A stretch of 39,876 bases of DNA from contig JAGKWY010000021.1 of assembly GCA_021151625.1 (NCBI GenBank), positions 1-39,876 on the forward strand, given 5' to 3'. The position numbers and the translations under genes are program-made. Below, in pieces: positions 35,901 to 39,876 of the stretch (position 1 is the stretch's first letter; each line of letters begins with the position of its first letter). The notes below the pieces were generated by a model, which worked only from the letters and a program-made list of their open reading frames with translations, was not told the DNA's origin and made no database searches. Origin of the DNA: Gammaproteobacteria bacterium (GTDB lineage Bacteria > Pseudomonadota > Gammaproteobacteria > Pseudomonadales > Cellvibrionaceae).

Positions 35901-36326
35901 TCAAGGAATTTTGTAAACCACTTTTACAGAAGCATCCACCGCGCCCGCGTCAATATAGCCAATCATACTGGGATTCGCGGCAATCAATGCTTTTACTTCT
36001 GCCTCACTGCCGCCATCTTTGGGTGGTGTTCCCTTGCCGGTAAACACCAGTTGCGACCAGTAGGCTTTGTACTGACTGGCATTTTTCTTACACACAGTTT
36101 CGTTGAACTTGTCACGGGCCGGCGAGCCCTCGTTCTGGTTGATGGGTACTGCCTGGGCGCCACCAGGAAAGCTCTTGGCTTTACCCAGGAACAAGCGAGC
36201 TACATCATCTTCGGTTAACGACGTCACACCGGAGGAAGGATGAACGATAACCGCCACTTCGGCTGCAACACCATTTACAACAACGGCAAGCACTAGCGGT
36301 GCGAGCATACTGAATAATGTTTTCAT
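35901..36326 (-). CDS. Short PstS-like periplasmic protein (copy 2)
   Basis: This 141-residue protein has the same length as copy 1 and is largely identical in sequence after the signal peptide (EVAVIVHPSSGVTSLTED, CKKNASQYKAYWSQLVFTG). It lies 14 nt after a porin reading frame, again like copy 1, and has a strong ribosome site (GGAGGTGACATT). This is a tandem-type duplication of the porin/PstS-like pair. The function is unknown. Confidence 0.85.
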   Translation of the reverse strand: MKTLFSMLAPLVLAVVVNGVAAEVAVIVHPSSGVTSLTEDDVARLFLGKAKSFPGGAQAVPINQNEGSPARDKFNETVCKKNASQYKAYWSQLVFTGKGTPPKDGGSEAEVKALIAANPSMIGYIDAGAVDASVKVVYKIP

Positions 36327-36340
36327 AATGTCACCTCCGC

Positions 36341-39055
36341 CTAGAAAACAGTTTGCAAGGCAACTGAATAAACTTTCTGATCTCCATCAAGATCATCCAC
36401 ATCATCAAACTGGAATTTGATGGCAGTACCAGTGGTCACATCCCAGCGCGTACCAAAAGATATGACGTCGCGTTCATTCACTTGCGATTCGGCAATTGCC
36501 TTCAATGTACCTATCAACACATTGGTGCTACCAACAACAGGCAACGCTTGATTGGCGGGAATACCCGTTTCAGGATGAGTTGCCTCATCTTTGGCCTTGG
36601 CGGCAGTGACATGGAATAACCAGTCCCCCGCCCTTACCCCCAACATCACATATTCGCGAATATTTTTGGAAAGCATGGCGTCACCCGGGTCAAACTCAAC
36701 ATGCTCCGCAGCAGCGACAAAACGGCCTGTATCTATATTGATTCCAATCTCCGCAAAAGAAGCATCATCATCCTCTACCAACAAGCGATCAGCGTTGGCC
36801 CCAAATTGAAATTGACGTAATGTGTTTGCAAAACCGCCGATAGTGGTTGTGGCACTAATGGGTACACCAGTGACATCGACCGTTAGATCCGCCTGATGAT
36901 ATGCGGCACGCAAGGTCCACCAGTCTTTGCCGATGGTGCCCGACACACCCATTTGGTTGCGCGTTTGCGCATCCGCCAGGACGCCATTAAACATCAAGTC
37001 ATCAGTGAAGCTGCCGAAATAGGCCTGTAAGCTGGTATCAAAAATACCGAGTGTGCCAGTGAGATAAACATCCACACCATCTACATTATTAAAAGGTAAG
37101 TAATAAACTTCTTGTGGCGGGGTAATCCAGGCATAGGAATAACCGACATCAAGGAAGTCGGAGTACATATAAAACGGTGTACGCAATCGACCAGCGCGTA
37201 CTTTTATCGCGTCTGAAGCCTGCCAGGTTAAATAAGCCCATTCAGAATTCACCTGGTAATCGTCGCCGCTGCGTGCAATTAATTGTGCGGTTGCAGTGAC
37301 TTTTTCGCTCACTTGTCCGGTGACTTGCAGGCCCAGCAAGTTGCGATCGAAGGTGAGATCTTCTTCATCGTAGCCACCATAGGAAACGCTATCTTCATCA
37401 TCAATCATGCCGCCACCGACCGATAAAAAACCGGACACTGTGACGTCACTTGCATTGGCAAAAGGCGCCGACATTAACAACGCAATTGCCCAGGCAAGGT
37501 GATTTTTTTTACGATTCGAGCTGATTTTTTTCATTGCGTGACACTGAGTGTTGTGATAAATACCATTCACGTGTTCAGACACATGGGCAAATGTCGCCGA
37601 TTGTTCCTGGGTCGCTGCGGCAATTTGTTCGTTAATACTGCTGATAGTTTCCACATTATTTAAAATGGAGTTGAGTACTTCGCCAGACGCCGCCGTAGCT
37701 TCTACGCCGCGATTGGCGCGCTCCACACTGCCTTGCATTGCAGTAACTGCACTCGCAGAAACAGAACGTAATTCACTGATCACTTTATGAATTTCTTCCG
37801 TGGCCTGACGCGTACGCACCGCAAGGCCGCGCACTTCATCAGCCACTACCGCAAAACCTCTTCCATGTTCGCCCGCGCGCGCGGCTTCAATCGCGGCATT
37901 AAGTGCAAGTAAATTGGTTTGTTCTGCAACTGTTTGAATAGTGTTAAGCAATTGTCCAACATCAGAAGAAAACTCTTCAAAGCGATTTACCACGTTAGCG
38001 GCACTGCGAACCTCTTCCGCCAAGGTGCTGATAGTGGAAACATTTGCTGATAAGGTTTCTTTGCCTCGCGCCGCAGCTGAACTGGCATCCTGAGCTTGTG
38101 ATGATGCACTAGCGGCAAACTCGGCAATTTCATGCACACTTTTCATTAACTCTTCAATTGAAGTTCGCATTGCTGAAATAGCGCGTGCCTGCTCATTGAT
38201 TCGCCCGAGGTTTTGGCTACTCGAATTAGTGAGGCGTGATGCCACTGTGGACAAGCCGCCAACATCCTCGCTAACAGTGGCAAAAGAACTGTGCAGTTTT
38301 TCCAAAAATGCATTGAAATATTTTACGAGGTACAGAATTTCATCATATCCCTTGTAATTAATCCGTTTGGTGAGATCCCCCTCACCGGAAGACATTTCTT
38401 TTAAAGAGGAAGTAACTTCGTTAATGCTGGAGGTAATGGAACGCCCGATAATCGAACTCAGAACGATCAACAAAATCACCACACAAACCGCAATGGCAAG
38501 GGCAATATGCCCTGCGCTTTTGGATGATTCGATAGTAGTTCTAATTGAAGAGGTAAATTCTTGCGTAGTTTCCTCTTTCATAGTGGCGAGCATTTTGCGC
38601 AGGCTTTTTAGTTTATCGGCATTGGCCGCCGCTTCGGCGCCAACCTTTTCAAAATCGACACTACCGCCGATAAAACTTTTGGCAATGCGAACGGCAGTGG
38701 TGTACCACTCTTGAAATACCCCATCAATTTCCTGCACCTGAGCACTCATCGCCTTGTTGAGCTGCGACAATTTTTGCAAGTTTGCGCGAATTTCCTGATA
38801 GTGTTTTTCCGCATGCTCCAGCGGAGCTTCATCGCCCGTTGTTACCGAACTATTGATTTGTTGCTCCATCAGCAAGAGCGAATCCAGATTAACGGTGGTC
38901 ATATCCAGCGTTGGATATAAACGCCGTTCAACCTCGGAAAGACGGTTGCTATTAGTGCGTTCCACCCACTGCGAATAAAACTGGCTTACTACAAATCCCA
39001 ACAGGGAAATAGCCACCAGCAGCAGCAATTTTTTAGCAATGGTCAAGCGGAGCAT
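36341..39055 (-). CDS. Chemoreceptor fused in frame to an outer-membrane porin (copy 2)
   Basis: Residues 1-507 are a methyl-accepting chemotaxis protein: TM1 (about 9-27), a periplasmic four-helix region, TM2 (about 182-204), HAMP (about 205-255) and a signalling domain with the conserved hairpin EQTNLLALNAAIEAARAGEH. It lacks roughly the last 30 residues of typical receptors. From residue 508 (ATG at 37534) the frame continues as a complete porin, including its own signal peptide (MKKISSNRKKNHLAWAIALL...FANAS), strands like copy 1 and the terminal ...ALQTVF. No ribosome site is visible before the porin ATG. A single functional protein is topologically implausible, so this is probably a deletion or insertion scar. 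Confidence 0.8.
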   Translation of the reverse strand: MLRLTIAKKLLLLVAISLLGFVVSQFYSQWVERTNSNRLSEVERRLYPTLDMTTVNLDSLLLMEQQINSSVTTGDEAPLEHAEKHYQEIRANLQKLSQLNKAMSAQVQEIDGVFQEWYTTAVRIAKSFIGGSVDFEKVGAEAAANADKLKSLRKMLATMKEETTQEFTSSIRTTIESSKSAGHIALAIAVCVVILLIVLSSIIGRSITSSINEVTSSLKEMSSGEGDLTKRINYKGYDEILYLVKYFNAFLEKLHSSFATVSEDVGGLSTVASRLTNSSSQNLGRINEQARAISAMRTSIEELMKSVHEIAEFAASASSQAQDASSAAARGKETLSANVSTISTLAEEVRSAANVVNRFEEFSSDVGQLLNTIQTVAEQTNLLALNAAIEAARAGEHGRGFAVVADEVRGLAVRTRQATEEIHKVISELRSVSASAVTAMQGSVERANRGVEATAASGEVLNSILNNVETISSINEQIAAATQEQSATFAHVSEHVNGIYHNTQCHAMKKISSNRKKNHLAWAIALLMSAPFANASDVTVSGFLSVGGGMIDDEDSVSYGGYDEEDLTFDRNLLGLQVTGQVSEKVTATAQLIARSGDDYQVNSEWAYLTWQASDAIKVRAGRLRTPFYMYSDFLDVGYSYAWITPPQEVYYLPFNNVDGVDVYLTGTLGIFDTSLQAYFGSFTDDLMFNGVLADAQTRNQMGVSGTIGKDWWTLRAAYHQADLTVDVTGVPISATTTIGGFANTLRQFQFGANADRLLVEDDDASFAEIGINIDTGRFVAAAEHVEFDPGDAMLSKNIREYVMLGVRAGDWLFHVTAAKAKDEATHPETGIPANQALPVVGSTNVLIGTLKAIAESQVNERDVISFGTRWDVTTGTAIKFQFDDVDDLDGDQKVYSVALQTVF

Positions 39056-39206
39056 TGTCCCGGCCTCACATACACCCGATTATTCTTACAGTCTTTTAAG
39101 ATTCATTTGGGTATAGCAGCCGCCTACAAAATGCGCAAACACCATAAGCGTTTTGACGCCATAAAAGGCCGAAGGGATTTCATTACTTCCAGACAAGGTG
39201 ATAAAA

Positions 39207-39261
39207 AAAAATCGCTTAATCACTTAAGGCAATTAACAGCCTCGGTGATCAAGCGATTTTT
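39207..39261 (-). terminator. Large bidirectional hairpin terminator
   Basis: AAAAATCGCTT (39207-39217) and AAGCGATTTTT (39251-39261) pair over 11 bp, continued after one mismatch by ATCAC/GTGAT. An inner AGGC/GCCT stem sits in the loop. It lies 18 nt after the stop of the 39280-39615 gene. Confidence 0.85.
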
Positions 39262-39279
39262 CGTAGCGTTCTTACTGGA

Positions 39280-39615
39280 CTAAATCAAGGCGGACTTACG
39301 CAACATCCACACTAAGGGCACTGCGGCAACCAACAGGGTTGCACCGACTGCCAGGGTCATCAAGCTGGTGCTGTCAAAAGTCAGCAACCAACCGTACGCT
39401 GGGCGCACCAGGTCGCGCCAGGGCAATTGGCTTGCCACCAACAATGCAATCAGCGTGACCGGCAAAGCAACTATCAATCGCTCCAGCCAGGGGTTAAGGC
39501 GATGGGGCGCAGGCAGGCTCGCCATCACCCGCGCACTGAAATTGTCATCCTCGATGTAATCACTGCTCTGTTGCAGCGTACGCTTCAGGAAATCATCAAA
39601 AGACTGGTCACTCAT
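39280..39615 (-). CDS. Putative anti-sigma factor (membrane protein)
   Basis: The 111-residue protein has a soluble, acidic N-terminal segment (MSDQSFDDFLKRTLQQSSDYIEDDNF...) and two hydrophobic helices (about 45-65 and 84-106). It overlaps the upstream sigma-factor gene by 4 nt (ATGA), with GAGGTAGGTT before the ATG. The layout fits a small membrane anti-sigma factor that holds the sigma factor until released. No zinc-binding motif is present, so this is mainly a context call. Confidence 0.7.
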   Translation of the reverse strand: MSDQSFDDFLKRTLQQSSDYIEDDNFSARVMASLPAPHRLNPWLERLIVALPVTLIALLVASQLPWRDLVRPAYGWLLTFDSTSLMTLAVGATLLVAAVPLVWMLRKSALI

Positions 39616-39876
39616 AACCTACCTCGTTTCTTTGCATGGCTGGCAAGACCGGTTAATCGGGTAATGCATCCTGCCAGGATGCCAATTTTAGCACGCCAGC
39701 GGTTGGCGGCAATATTGAAGGCGATGCGATACAGCCAGGTGGAGAACTTGGCTTCCGCGCGAAACGCGCCCAGCGCTGCATAGGCCTTCATAAAGGTCTC
39801 TTGCGCCAGATCGTCCGCGAGGTGGGTGTCGCCATTGCACAGTCGCCGCGCCCAGGTGCGCAACTGCGACTGATAA
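39612..39876 (-). pseudogene. ECF sigma factor lacking region 4 (5' end beyond window)
   Basis: The visible part holds sigma region 2: LADDLAQETFMKAYAALGAF and KFSTWLYRIAFNIAANRWRAK, the core-binding and -10-reading helices of ECF sigma factors. A complete ECF factor should continue about 75 residues further with region 4, the -35-binding HTH. Here only about 25 residues follow (IGILAGCITRLTGLASHAKK...) before a stop overlapping the anti-sigma start. No region 4 appears in the other frames of this short gap, so an internal deletion seems likely. The N-terminal end lies outside the window, and the frame is open to the edge. Confidence 0.65.

Overview
The window looks like a gammaproteobacterial chromosome. 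The best guess is a Cellvibrio-like or related free-living lineage, judged from RpoD and YbiT similarity, outer-membrane porins, a chemoreceptor and an ECF sigma/anti-sigma pair; this is inference, not a typed assignment. Chromosomal genes lie at both edges: rpoD and a CAT-anticodon tRNA on the left, and ybiT, porin/PstS-like genes, a Sel1 protein, a chemoreceptor and a sigma/anti-sigma locus on the right.

Between them sits a visibly AT-richer 28.8 kb Tn7-like transposon, and I can place both of its ends. The left terminus (TGTTCTTG, from 2186) and right terminus (CAAGAACA, ending 30972) are perfect 8-bp inverted repeats. Each is followed inward by 22-nt repeats (cores CATAATTTGGCCGT, CATAGATTGACCGT, GATAGATTGGCCGT) placed symmetrically 5 nt from the tip, as expected of TnsB-binding sites. 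The transposition genes (a HTH gene, a fused tnsA-tnsB, tnsC and one tniQ) form a leftward operon at 20.7-26.0 kb. The element starts 25 bp after the tRNA 3' end.

The main cargo is a large DNA phosphorothioation (PT) defence island. A rightward operon (2.6-13.3 kb) encodes a sulfur-binding-domain/HNH endonuclease, DptF, DptG, DptH, a small four-helix membrane protein and a second DGQHR-motif protein. A convergent operon (18.4-13.4 kb) encodes DndB, DndC, DndD and DndE, which install sulfur in the DNA backbone. Diverging from dndB are a mini-HTH protein and the PT-associated methyltransferase. DndA is absent, as is common where a host cysteine desulfurase supplies sulfur. The notable feature is a PT-recognising HNH nuclease heading the operon of a PT-making island, because related stand-alone enzymes attack PT DNA.

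Secondary cargo lies between the tns operon and the right end: an XRE-like regulator divergent from the tns operon, a higA antitoxin remnant, two genes I do not recognise (one probably an outer-membrane barrel), a secreted GH19/lysozyme-like hydrolase and 1.2 kb without a gene. That last stretch holds several strong hairpins, including a terminator-ended candidate small RNA.

In the right-hand chromosome a porin plus short PstS-like gene pair occurs twice. In the second copy the porin is fused in frame to the end of a chemoreceptor that lacks its last residues. At the edge, an ECF sigma factor seems to have lost region 4 while its putative anti-sigma partner remains.
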